Shown here: in pieces, positions 1 to 6,946 of the stretch
Numbering within the stretch: the first letter of the stretch is position 1
How the letters are laid out: every line of letters starts with the position of its first letter
NCBI RefSeq assembly: GCF_900141905.1
Contig: NZ_FQZF01000003.1
Span: forward strand, 230,041-294,040
DNA from: Muricoccus roseus
GTDB taxonomy: Bacteria > Pseudomonadota > Alphaproteobacteria > Acetobacterales > Acetobacteraceae
Length of the DNA stretch: 64,000 nucleotides
Direction of reading: 5' to 3'
The notes under the pieces: generated by a model
The model's input: the letters and a program-made list of their open reading frames with translations, nothing else
The model's database searches: none
Told to the model about the DNA's origin: nothing
Position numbers and translations under genes: made by a program

Positions 1-794
1 GGGTCGAGATATTCGGGCTCGCCCGTCAGCATGGAGACCACGGCGCGGCGCTCGAACAGCCCGCGCGTGTTGCCCTGCCGGACGAAGTTCGTCAGGTCCG
101 GCCCGAAGAGCACGTTGAAGATCGCCTCCGGCCGCGCCTGCTCCAGCGCCTGCACGGTCGCGCCCGCATCCACCCGGCCCAGCGCCGGCCACTGCTCGGC
201 CACGAATTGCACGTCCGGCCGCTTGGCCGAGAGGATCTGGCGGAACCACTTCACGGCGGACTGGCCGTATTCGTAGTTCGGCGAAACGGTGACCCAGCGC
301 TTGGCCGGCAGCTTCGCCGCCTCTTCCGCCAGGATCGCGGCCTGCATGTAGGTGGAGGGACGAAGGCGGAAGGTGTAGCGGTTGCCGCGTTCCCACACCA
401 TCGCATCCGTCAGCGGCTCGCCGCCGATATAGAGCCGCTTGTTCTGCGCGGCATACTCGCTCAGCGCCAGGCCGACATTGGAGAGGAAGGCGCCCGCCAG
501 CACATCGACCTTCTGGTCGTTGTACAGCTCGCCGGCCAGGCGCACCGCGTCCTGCGGGCGGCCGGCGTCGTCGCGGGTGATCAGCTCCAGCGGGCGCCCG
601 AGCACGCCGCCCCTGGCATTGATCTGCTCCACAGCCAGCTGCATCGCGTTGCGGTAGGGCAGGGTGAAGGCGGGCTGCGAGGTGTAGCTGTTGATCTCGC
701 CGATGCGGATCGGGTTGCTTCCCTGCGCACGCAGGAGGCCGGGAAGCGCGAGCGCGCCGGACGCGCCGAGAACGAGGCGCCGTGTCATGGGCAT
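1..794 (-). CDS. ABC transporter substrate-binding protein, branched-chain amino acid type (3' end outside window)
   Basis: Periplasmic solute receptor of the branched-chain amino acid/amide (LivJ-like, Peripla_BP_6) family. It begins MPMTRRLVLGASGALALPGLLRAQ, here given as MPMTRRLVLG followed by a hydrophobic stretch and RAQG, a Tat/Sec-type signal. It continues with IRIGEINSYTSQ and GGVLGRPLELITRDDAG, the usual first lobe of the family. The ATG at 794 has AGGAGT just upstream. About 264 residues are visible and the C-terminal third is cut off by the window edge. It follows nicX on the same strand with a 59-bp gap, so it may capture a pyridine or aromatic substrate rather than an amino acid; that link is inferred from position only. 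Confidence 0.88.
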   Translation of the reverse strand, partial: MPMTRRLVLGASGALALPGLLRAQGSNPIRIGEINSYTSQPAFTLPYRNAMQLAVEQINARGGVLGRPLELITRDDAGRPQDAVRLAGELYNDQKVDVLAGAFLSNVGLALSEYAAQNKRLYIGGEPLTDAMVWERGNRYTFRLRPSTYMQAAILAEEAAKLPAKRWVTVSPNYEYGQSAVKWFRQILSAKRPDVQFVAEQWPALGRVDAGATVQALEQARPEAIFNVLFGPDLTNFVRQGNTRGLFERRAVVSMLTGEPEYLD

Positions 795-820
795 GGTGCT
801 ACTCCTGCTGTGTGGATTCG

Positions 821-842
821 GCGGAAGGGCCGGGCCTTCCGC
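821..842 (-). terminator. Hairpin between nicX and the receptor gene
   Basis: An 8-bp perfect stem GCGGAAGG/CCTTCCGC with a 6-nt loop lies 12 bp beyond the nicX stop and before the receptor ribosome-binding site. There is no clear T run, so it may be an attenuating or RNA-stabilising hairpin rather than a full stop. Confidence 0.4.
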
Positions 843-853
843 CCGGCCATGCG

Positions 854-1906
854 TCATTCGGCCGCCAGCGCGACCTGGTCCAGGACCTTGCCGTCCCTGG
901 TCACCGGCACCCCGTCCAGCATCACGGTGCAGTGGCGGAGCGGGATGTCGATATGGCAGGGCGTGTTGCGCGTGCCGCCCGCCTCGGTGTTCGGCCCCAG
1001 GGAGAAGAGGAAGTTGCCCGCGAAGGCACGCGCATCCATTCCGATCGTCTGCTCGCGGTCATACAGGGAAAGAACGGACCAGCGCGCCCTGTCCTGCAAC
1101 CCCCAGCCGATATGCGAGATCGCATAGGCCTCCGGGTCCTTGAAGCTCTCCATGTAGTCCTTCAGCAGGTCGGCATCGAGCCCACCCTCGATGCTCGTGG
1201 CGTAGCCATCCTTCACCGTCAGCACGATCCTGTCCTGCACATAGGACTTCTGCGGCAGCAGGATGTCGCCGCGGTCGATCACGATGGTGCCGTTCGACTT
1301 GCCCTCATTCGGCCAGGTGGCGAGAAAGCCGCTGGGCCAGTGGTCCCAGCGCCCGGGCGCATCGACGAAGCCGTATTCCTCGAGCAGCGGATACTCGCCC
1401 ACCGCGCAGCGCAGATCCGTGCCGGCGGGCGATGTCACATGCATCTCCTTCGCCGCCTTCAGCTTCTCCGCCGCCGCTTTCACGCGGATCTTGTCCTCCA
1501 TGCTGGGCACCAGCCGCGCCAACACCTCGGGCGGCTCCACCGCGAGCAGCATGCGCGTGCCGGATTCCAGGATCTCGCCCTGTTCCGGGGAGAAGAGCAG
1601 CAGCATGAGGTCGAGCACGAGGTCGCTCGCCTTCAGCGCCGCCATGCCGGCCGGGTTCCCGGTCAGCGGCGTGTCACCCACGAAGGCCAGCGCGTCGCGG
1701 CTCAGGGAAGCCTCGCCATTCACCGGCGGCAGGTCTAGCCGGTTGACGATGGCCCCCATGCCCCGCGCGGCCACCATGGCGGTCGAAAGGGTCTGCGGAT
1801 GCGTTGTCGGGCCCGTGAGCACCGTCACCACCTCACCGGATTTCAGCTGCGAGAGGGTGAGGACCTTCTTCCAGGCCTCGATCATGTCCGCATCGCTGAT
1901 GGGCAT
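854..1906 (-). CDS. nicX: 2,5-dihydroxypyridine 5,6-dioxygenase-like protein (NicX family)
   Basis: Predicted Fe(II) ring-opening dioxygenase that turns 2,5-dihydroxypyridine into N-formylmaleamate in nicotinate catabolism. The 350-residue length and blocks such as GRWDHWPSGFL, ISHIGWGLQ, MDARAF, GNFLFS and TPCHIDIPLR closely follow Pseudomonas putida NicX as I recall it. His265, His318 and Asp320 fall at the same numbers as the recalled iron ligands of that enzyme. Relatives of this fold are often labelled leucyl aminopeptidase M29, which is the main alternative. The ATG has GAAAGG upstream. A flavin reductase gene is divergent and a solute receptor follows, which fits a small catabolic cluster, though no other nic gene is visible. 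Confidence 0.8.
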   Translation of the reverse strand: MPISDADMIEAWKKVLTLSQLKSGEVVTVLTGPTTHPQTLSTAMVAARGMGAIVNRLDLPPVNGEASLSRDALAFVGDTPLTGNPAGMAALKASDLVLDLMLLLFSPEQGEILESGTRMLLAVEPPEVLARLVPSMEDKIRVKAAAEKLKAAKEMHVTSPAGTDLRCAVGEYPLLEEYGFVDAPGRWDHWPSGFLATWPNEGKSNGTIVIDRGDILLPQKSYVQDRIVLTVKDGYATSIEGGLDADLLKDYMESFKDPEAYAISHIGWGLQDRARWSVLSLYDREQTIGMDARAFAGNFLFSLGPNTEAGGTRNTPCHIDIPLRHCTVMLDGVPVTRDGKVLDQVALAAE

Positions 1907-1930
1907 GGGGCTGCGCCTTTCCGCTGGAAC

Positions 1931-1948
1931 TAACTGAGCGTACAGTTA
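1931..1948. promoter_or_regulatory. Candidate operator between nicX and the flavin reductase gene
   Basis: TAACTG-6 nt-CAGTTA is a perfect inverted repeat in the 174-bp divergent gap, 25 bp before the nicX start and in a locally AT-richer patch. Its size suits a dimeric TetR, MarR or GntR-type repressor. No matching regulator gene is in view apart from the LysR gene at 2703. Confidence 0.4.
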
Positions 1949-2080
1949 TGAAATCCGGAACGGGAAGCGGAAAACAGCCTGACAACTTGGCGATCTCGGC
2001 CTTCCCGTTCCGATCCCGCCCATCTTGCATGCATCCGGCAGGACAGGTGACCATTTCCTGCACAGGATGAGGGACAGTCC

Positions 2081-2695
2081 ATGGACCAGCATTTCTACGA
2101 ACCCCGCCTTGGCCATGGCCTGCCCCATGATCCCTTCAAGGCCATCGTCGCGCCGCGTCCCATCGGCTGGATCACCACGGTGGATGCGGAAGGCCGGGTG
2201 AACCTCGCCCCGTACAGCTTCTTCAACGCCTTCAACTCCAACCCGCCCATCGTCGGCTTCGCCAGCGAAGGCCGCAAGGACAGCCTGCGCAATGTGGAGG
2301 CCATTGGCGAGTTCGTCTGCAACCTCGCCACGCGGCCGCTGGCCGAGATGGTGAACCGCAGCAGCATCCCCCTGCCCCATGGCGAATCCGAGATGAGCTT
2401 CGCGGGGATCGAGGCCGCCCCGTCCCGCCTGGTGAAACCGCCTCGCGTCGCGAACACGCCCGCCGCGCTGGAATGCCGCGTGCTGCAGATCGTGCCGCTG
2501 AAGAACCTCGAAGGCGCGGAGGTGAACACGCATCTCGTGCTCGGCCAGGTGGTCGGCGTGCATATCGACCGCACCTATCTGAAGGACGGCATCTTCGACA
2601 TCCGGGCGGCCCGCCCGATCGGCCGCTGCGGCTATCGCGGTGACTATGCGGAAGTGGGCGAGATGTTCGAGATGATCCGCCCCACCCTGCCGTGA
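2081..2695 (+). CDS. Flavin reductase family protein (FMN-binding split barrel)
   Basis: 204-residue protein of the flavin reductase-like/DIM6-NTAB group. Diagnostic blocks are the N-terminal IVAPRPIGWITT, then NLAPYSFFNAFNSNPP, EFVCNL, and HLVLGQVVGVHID near the C-terminus. Such proteins bind FMN and supply reduced flavin to a partner monooxygenase, or act alone as flavoproteins. The ATG follows GGATGAGGGA. It is divergent from nicX, so a role with a hydroxypyridine-forming monooxygenase is possible, but no monooxygenase gene is in the window. The LysR gene starts 8 bp downstream and is probably cotranscribed. Confidence 0.85.
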   Translation: MDQHFYEPRLGHGLPHDPFKAIVAPRPIGWITTVDAEGRVNLAPYSFFNAFNSNPPIVGFASEGRKDSLRNVEAIGEFVCNLATRPLAEMVNRSSIPLPHGESEMSFAGIEAAPSRLVKPPRVANTPAALECRVLQIVPLKNLEGAEVNTHLVLGQVVGVHIDRTYLKDGIFDIRAARPIGRCGYRGDYAEVGEMFEMIRPTLP

Positions 2696-2702
2696 TGCGC
2701 CG

Positions 2703-3635
2703 ATGCGGATGACGCTCGAACAGCTCCGCGTCTTCGTCGCCGTGGCGGAACGCCAGCACGTCACCCGCGCGGCGGAAGCGCTGCACCTCACCCAGTCCGC
2801 CGCCAGCGCCGCGATCGCGGCGCTGGAGGTCCGCAGCGGCGTGCGGCTATTCGACCGCGTCGGCCGCGGCATCGAGCTCACCGGCGCCGGCCGCGCCTTC
2901 CTGCCGGAAGCGCGCGCCGTCCTCGCCCGCGCGGAGGCGGCGGAGGCGGTACTGGCGGAACTGGCCGGCCTCGGGCGCGGCATCCTGCCGGTCCATGCCA
3001 GCCAGACCATCGCCAGCTACTGGCTGCCCCGCCACCTCGTCGCCTTCCGCCGCGCCCATCCCGGCATCGCCGTGCCACTTTCCATCGGCAACACGGCCCA
3101 GGTCGCGGCGGCGGTCAGCGCGGGCACGGCGGAACTCGGCTTCGTGGAAGGCGCGCTGGACGAGCCGCTCCTCCTCGCCCGCACCGTGGCCATGGACCAG
3201 CTTGTCGTGGTCGTCGCGCCCGCCCATCCCTGGGCCACGCACCCGCCGGCCGACCTCGCCGCGCTGGCGCGGGACGGCGAATGGGTGCTGCGCGAAAAGG
3301 GCTCCGGCACGCGCTCCGCCTTCGAGGATTCCCTTCGCGCCAGTGGGCTGGAACCGCAGGCGCTGAAGGTCACGCTGGAACTGCCCTCCAACGAATCCGT
3401 GCGCGGCGCGGTGGAGGCCGGGCTCGGCGCCACCGCGATCTCCGCCTCGGTCGCCGCGCCCAGCATCGAAGCCGGGCTGCTCCACCGCGTGCCCATCGCC
3501 CTGCCCGAGCGCGCCTTCCAGGTGGTGTGGCACCGCGACCGCCCCCCCAGCCGCGCGGCCCAGGCCCTGCTCGCTCTGCTGCCCGCGGAGGCGGAGCCTA
3601 GGCCACGCCAAGCAGCCGGATCAGCCCCAGGCTGA
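2703..3635 (+). CDS. LysR-type regulator, YeiE/CysB-like
   Basis: 310-residue LysR regulator with an N-terminal winged helix (LEQLRVFVAVAERQHVTRAAE, residues about 4-24) and a PBP2-type effector domain from about residue 90. A second ATG at 2709 is an equally good start. It is convergent with, and overlaps by 38 bp, the gene for a YeiH-type exporter. In Escherichia coli the LysR regulator YeiE is also encoded next to yeiH, so the pairing supports control of the exporter. The C-terminal 20 residues are proline- and arginine-rich and lie partly in the overlap. Confidence 0.87.
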   Translation: MRMTLEQLRVFVAVAERQHVTRAAEALHLTQSAASAAIAALEVRSGVRLFDRVGRGIELTGAGRAFLPEARAVLARAEAAEAVLAELAGLGRGILPVHASQTIASYWLPRHLVAFRRAHPGIAVPLSIGNTAQVAAAVSAGTAELGFVEGALDEPLLLARTVAMDQLVVVVAPAHPWATHPPADLAALARDGEWVLREKGSGTRSAFEDSLRASGLEPQALKVTLELPSNESVRGAVEAGLGATAISASVAAPSIEAGLLHRVPIALPERAFQVVWHRDRPPSRAAQALLALLPAEAEPRPRQAAGSAPG

Positions 3636-4656
3636 TCACGCCCAGCACCAGCAGCGAGGCCACGGCCGAGGCCGTCACCCGCCCGCCCGAGCGCGCCACC
3701 GTCCGCACATCCACCCCAAGTCCCAGCGCCGCCATGGAGAGGATGGTCAGCGCCGTGGCCAGCAACGCCATCGGGCCCAGCAGGAAGCCTGGCACCAGCC
3801 CGAGGGAGCGAAGGGCTGCCAGGCCGAGGAAGCCGATGATGAACCAGGGCACCAGCCGGTGCAGGGGCGGGCGGCCCGGCGCCGGGCGGTCCCCGGCCGT
3901 CACCTCGCCGGGGGCCGCCGGCTCCTCCCGCAGGCGCGGGGCCAGCAGGGAAAGGACCAGCACCACCGGCCCGAGCATCAGCACGCGCACCAGCTTCACC
4001 AGCGTGCCCACCTGCACGCTCAACGCGCCCACCGGCGCCGTGGCCGCCAGAACCTGCGGCACGGCATAGACGGTCAGTCCCGCCAGGACGCCATACTGCT
4101 CCAGGCTCAGACCCAGCACCGGCACCAGCAGCGGCAGGCTGAGCACCACCACCACGCCCAGCACCGCCGTGAAGGCAATGGAGGAGGCCACGTCCTCCCC
4201 GTCCGCCCCGACCACCGGCGCCACCGCCGCGATGGCCGAATTGCCGCAGATGGAATTGCCGCAGGCCACCAGCACCGCCATCCGCCGGGGCAGGCCGAAC
4301 AGCCGGCACAGCCCGTAGCTGACGGTGATCGCCACCGCGACCACCACCGCGATGCCCAGCAGCAGCCACGGCCCGACCGTGAGGATCGTCGCCGCACTCA
4401 GCGAGGCACCGAGCAGCACCACCGCCACCTCCAGCAGCATCTTGGCCGAGAAATCGATCCCGGGCTTCCAGCGAGGCCCCGGCTTCCAGGCGGTCCGCAC
4501 CACCGTGCCCAGCAGGATGGCCAGCACGAGCGCCTCCAGCCAAGCGCGGCCGAACAACGCCTCCTCCACCCGCGCCAGCCCCAGGGCGGCCAGCGTCACC
4601 CCGGCACAGAGCAGGATTCCGGGCATCAGGCGCGAAAAGGATTTGGTGAGCGGCAT
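3598..4656 (-). CDS. yeiH: YeiH family membrane protein, putative sulfate/sulfonate exporter
   Basis: 352-residue integral membrane protein of the UPF0324/YeiH family. About ten hydrophobic segments are visible, with the family blocks KMLLEVAVVLLGASLS, CGNSICGNSAIAAVAPV and VKLVRVLMLGP. A loop near residues 245-270 is charged and rich in proline, and probably cytoplasmic. Family members are considered exporters of sulfate or small sulfonates on limited evidence. The ATG follows AAGGAAG. Its 3' end overlaps the LysR gene by 38 bp on the other strand, so readthrough transcripts would be antisense to each other. Confidence 0.85.
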   Translation of the reverse strand: MPLTKSFSRLMPGILLCAGVTLAALGLARVEEALFGRAWLEALVLAILLGTVVRTAWKPGPRWKPGIDFSAKMLLEVAVVLLGASLSAATILTVGPWLLLGIAVVVAVAITVSYGLCRLFGLPRRMAVLVACGNSICGNSAIAAVAPVVGADGEDVASSIAFTAVLGVVVVLSLPLLVPVLGLSLEQYGVLAGLTVYAVPQVLAATAPVGALSVQVGTLVKLVRVLMLGPVVLVLSLLAPRLREEPAAPGEVTAGDRPAPGRPPLHRLVPWFIIGFLGLAALRSLGLVPGFLLGPMALLATALTILSMAALGLGVDVRTVARSGGRVTASAVASLLVLGVISLGLIRLLGVA

Positions 4657-4701
4657 CAGGGGCTTCCTTGGGCGGCCGGGAAGCTGAGCTGCCGGGAGCC
4701 A

Positions 4702-4727
4702 TTCATCAAACAGATGGGATCGATGAA
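4702..4727. promoter_or_regulatory. Dyad upstream of yeiH, possible LysR site
   Basis: TTCATC-14 nt-GATGAA is an inverted repeat in an AT-rich patch 46 bp upstream of the yeiH start. A further GATGAA lies at 4744, 22 bp beyond the second arm. Spaced half-sites like this suit a tetrameric LysR regulator such as the one encoded at 2703. The assignment is inferred. Confidence 0.35.
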
Positions 4728-4766
4728 ACCAAACTGTAATACTGATGAATTCTCAGGGCCGTGCGG

Positions 4767-5411
4767 CTACTTCGTCCCGAACAGCCGGTCGCCCGCATCC
4801 CCGAGCCCCGGGCGGATATAGGCATGCTCATCAAGCGCCCGGTCCACCGCGCAGGCGAAAACCGGCACGTCCGGATGCGCCGCCGCCAGCACCGAAAGCC
4901 CCTCCGGCACCGCCAGCAGGCAGGCGAAGCGCAGGTTGTTGCAGCCCGCGGCCTTCAGCCGGCCCAGCGCGGCCGAGGCCGAATGGCCCGTCGCCAGCAT
5001 CGGGTCCACCACGATCACCAGCCGCTCCGCCACGTCCTCGGGCAGCTTCAGATAGTACTCGACCGGCCGCTGTGTCGCCGGGTCCCGGTAGAGCCCCACA
5101 TGCCCCACGCGCGCGGAGGGCACGAGGTCCAGCATCCCCGAGGCGATCCCGTCCCCCGCCCGCAGGATGGAGACGATGCACAGCTTCTTGCCGGCGATGG
5201 AGGGCGCCATCATCGGCTCCAGCGGAGTGTCGATCGGCACGCGCTCGATCGGCAGGTCCCGCGTCAGCTCATAGGCCATCAACAGGCTGACCTCGCGCGC
5301 CAGCGAGCGGAACTCGCCCGTGGAGGTCTCCCGCCGCCGCATGATGGTCAGCTTGTGCTGCACCAACGGGTGGGTGAGCACGGTCAGCCTGGGATGAAAG
5401 GTCTGGTCCAT
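4767..5411 (-). CDS. upp: Uracil phosphoribosyltransferase
   Basis: Salvages uracil to UMP with PRPP. The 214-residue protein starts [17 protein letters not shown], has ILRAG at residues 82-86, the PRPP-binding loop VDPMLATG at about 135-142, and ends with [14 protein letters not shown], all typical of Upp. The ATG at 5411 was preferred over the open frame extending to 5525 because AGGGAG precedes it at normal spacing and the family starts here. kdsD is divergent with a 247-bp gap that must contain both promoters. No uracil permease gene is adjacent. Confidence 0.95.
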   Translation of the reverse strand: MDQTFHPRLTVLTHPLVQHKLTIMRRRETSTGEFRSLAREVSLLMAYELTRDLPIERVPIDTPLEPMMAPSIAGKKLCIVSILRAGDGIASGMLDLVPSARVGHVGLYRDPATQRPVEYYLKLPEDVAERLVIVVDPMLATGHSASAALGRLKAAGCNNLRFACLLAVPEGLSVLAAAHPDVPVFACAVDRALDEHAYIRPGLGDAGDRLFGTK

Positions 5412-5658
5412 GGTCGCGCGGCTCCCTCTCGCCCGCGGCCCCTGGCTCGGCGCCGCGCCGCCCCCATAGCGCGCCGACGTGGCGCCAAGCCAGGGGCCCG
5501 CCCGGCGAAACCGCCGGCCCTCCATGCGCGCCCGGGTGTCGCCAGCACGGCCCGATGGGGTCTATAGGGGCCGCCCATGCGCCGGGCCCTCCACCCGCGC
5601 CGGCGCACCGCGCCCACGGCCCGCCCGCCGGCCCCGCGCCACGAAGGACCCGCCCTCG

Positions 5659-6654
5659 ATGGACCAGCAGCCCCAGACCACCGACGCGCTGCCCTCAGCC
5701 CTCGACGACGCCCGCAAGACCCTGGGCCTGGAGGCGGAAGGGCTGGAGGCGCTGTGCGACGCCCTGGACGGCCCGCTGGGCGCCCGCTTCGAGGAGGCCG
5801 TCACCGCCATCGGCCAGGCCGGCGGCCGCGTGATCGTCACCGGAATGGGCAAGTCCGGCCATGTCGGCCGCAAGATCGCGGCGACCTTCGCCTCCACGGG
5901 CACCCCCGCCTATTTCGTCCACCCGGCCGAGGCCAGCCACGGCGACCTTGGCATGATCGGCGACGACGACGTCGTCCTCGCCCTCTCCTGGTCCGGGGAG
6001 GCGCCGGAACTGGCGGATACCATCGCCTATGCCCGGCGCTGGGGAATCACCCTCATCGCCATCACCTCCCGCGCCACCGGCGCGCTCGGCGCGGCGGCCG
6101 ATATCCCCCTGATCCTGCCGATCATGCCGGAGGCGTGCCCGAACGGCCTAGCGCCCACCACCTCCACCACCATGCAGATGGCCATCGGCGACGCGCTCGC
6201 CGTCGCCCTCCTCTCCCGCCGCGGCTTCTCGGCCCAGGACTTCCGGCGCTTCCACCCCGGCGGCAAGCTCGGCTCCCAGCTCCGCAAGGTGCGGGAGGTG
6301 ATGCACACGGGCGACGCCGTGCCGACGGTGGCGGAGAACGCCACTCTCTCCCGCGCCATCATGGAAATGACCGGCAAGCGCTTCGGCACCACCGCCGTAG
6401 TGGACGACCAAGGCCAGCTCGTGGGCGTGGTGACGGACGGCGACCTCCGCCGCGCCTTCCAGGCCGGCTTCAAGGACGGGCCGGTGCGCGAGGCCATGTC
6501 CCGCCAGCCCCGCACCATCGGGCCCGACGCACTGGCCGAGGAGGCGCTGTCCCTGATGAACGAGCGCCGCATCACCAGCCTTTTCGTGCTGGAGAACGGC
6601 CGGCCGGCCGGGATCCTGCACCTGCACGACCTGCTGCGGATCGGGGTGGCCTGA
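5659..6654 (+). CDS. kdsD: Arabinose-5-phosphate isomerase, KpsF/GutQ type
   Basis: Converts ribulose 5-phosphate to arabinose 5-phosphate, the first step to Kdo of lipopolysaccharide. The 331-residue protein has an SIS sugar-isomerase domain (GMGKSGHVGRKIAAT, then LSWSGEAPEL) and, from about residue 210, two CBS domains (VREVMHTGDAVPTV and VREAMSRQPRTI). The LAPTTSTTMQMAIGDALA block is specific for KpsF/GutQ/KdsD. The ATG at 5659 has GAAGGA in front; upstream codons of the open frame have no such site. hldD for heptose synthesis elsewhere in the window agrees with a complete inner core pathway. Confidence 0.94.
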   Translation: MDQQPQTTDALPSALDDARKTLGLEAEGLEALCDALDGPLGARFEEAVTAIGQAGGRVIVTGMGKSGHVGRKIAATFASTGTPAYFVHPAEASHGDLGMIGDDDVVLALSWSGEAPELADTIAYARRWGITLIAITSRATGALGAAADIPLILPIMPEACPNGLAPTTSTTMQMAIGDALAVALLSRRGFSAQDFRRFHPGGKLGSQLRKVREVMHTGDAVPTVAENATLSRAIMEMTGKRFGTTAVVDDQGQLVGVVTDGDLRRAFQAGFKDGPVREAMSRQPRTIGPDALAEEALSLMNERRITSLFVLENGRPAGILHLHDLLRIGVA

Positions 6655-6669
6655 GCTCGGCGCACTCTG

Positions 6670-6942
6670 TGTTCTGAACTGACGGTCTATCCCGGGGAGA
6701 GGACGAAGGAATTCTTCCTCTCCCCGGACCCCTCACCATCATCTTTTTCTTTGAGTTGAAATCACTCGGTTGCCGGTGCGCCTGAGGTCTTGGACCTCAG
6801 GCGACTGCAAAGCCAGAATCAGCACCCTACAACCAGAGACCCCACTAATCCGGGGCATCCACGGCAGTCCGATCGCGGGGTCCGGGGTGGCCGCGGCCAC
6901 CCCGGCGAAGGGGGTCTGGGGGAAGCGGCGCTTCCCCCGGCC
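6670..6942 (+). repeat. Interspersed four-hairpin element, copy A (type II right end)
   Basis: Fills the gap between the convergent kdsD and smc genes. HP1 spans 6692-6727 (one mismatch, GGAA loop). HP2 spans 6779-6803 with an 11-bp stem CGCCTGAGGTC/GACCTCAGGCG and loop TTG. It is followed by GACTGC, which can pair with GCAGTC near 6864. The right end differs from copies C-G: HP3 is CCGGGGTGGC-CGCG-GCCACCCCGG and HP4 is GGGGGAAGC-GGC-GCTTCCCCC, ending 7 bp from the smc stop codon. Placement suggests a two-way terminator or RNA-end structure. No protein-coding capacity is apparent. Confidence 0.88.
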
Positions 6943-6946
6943 GCGT

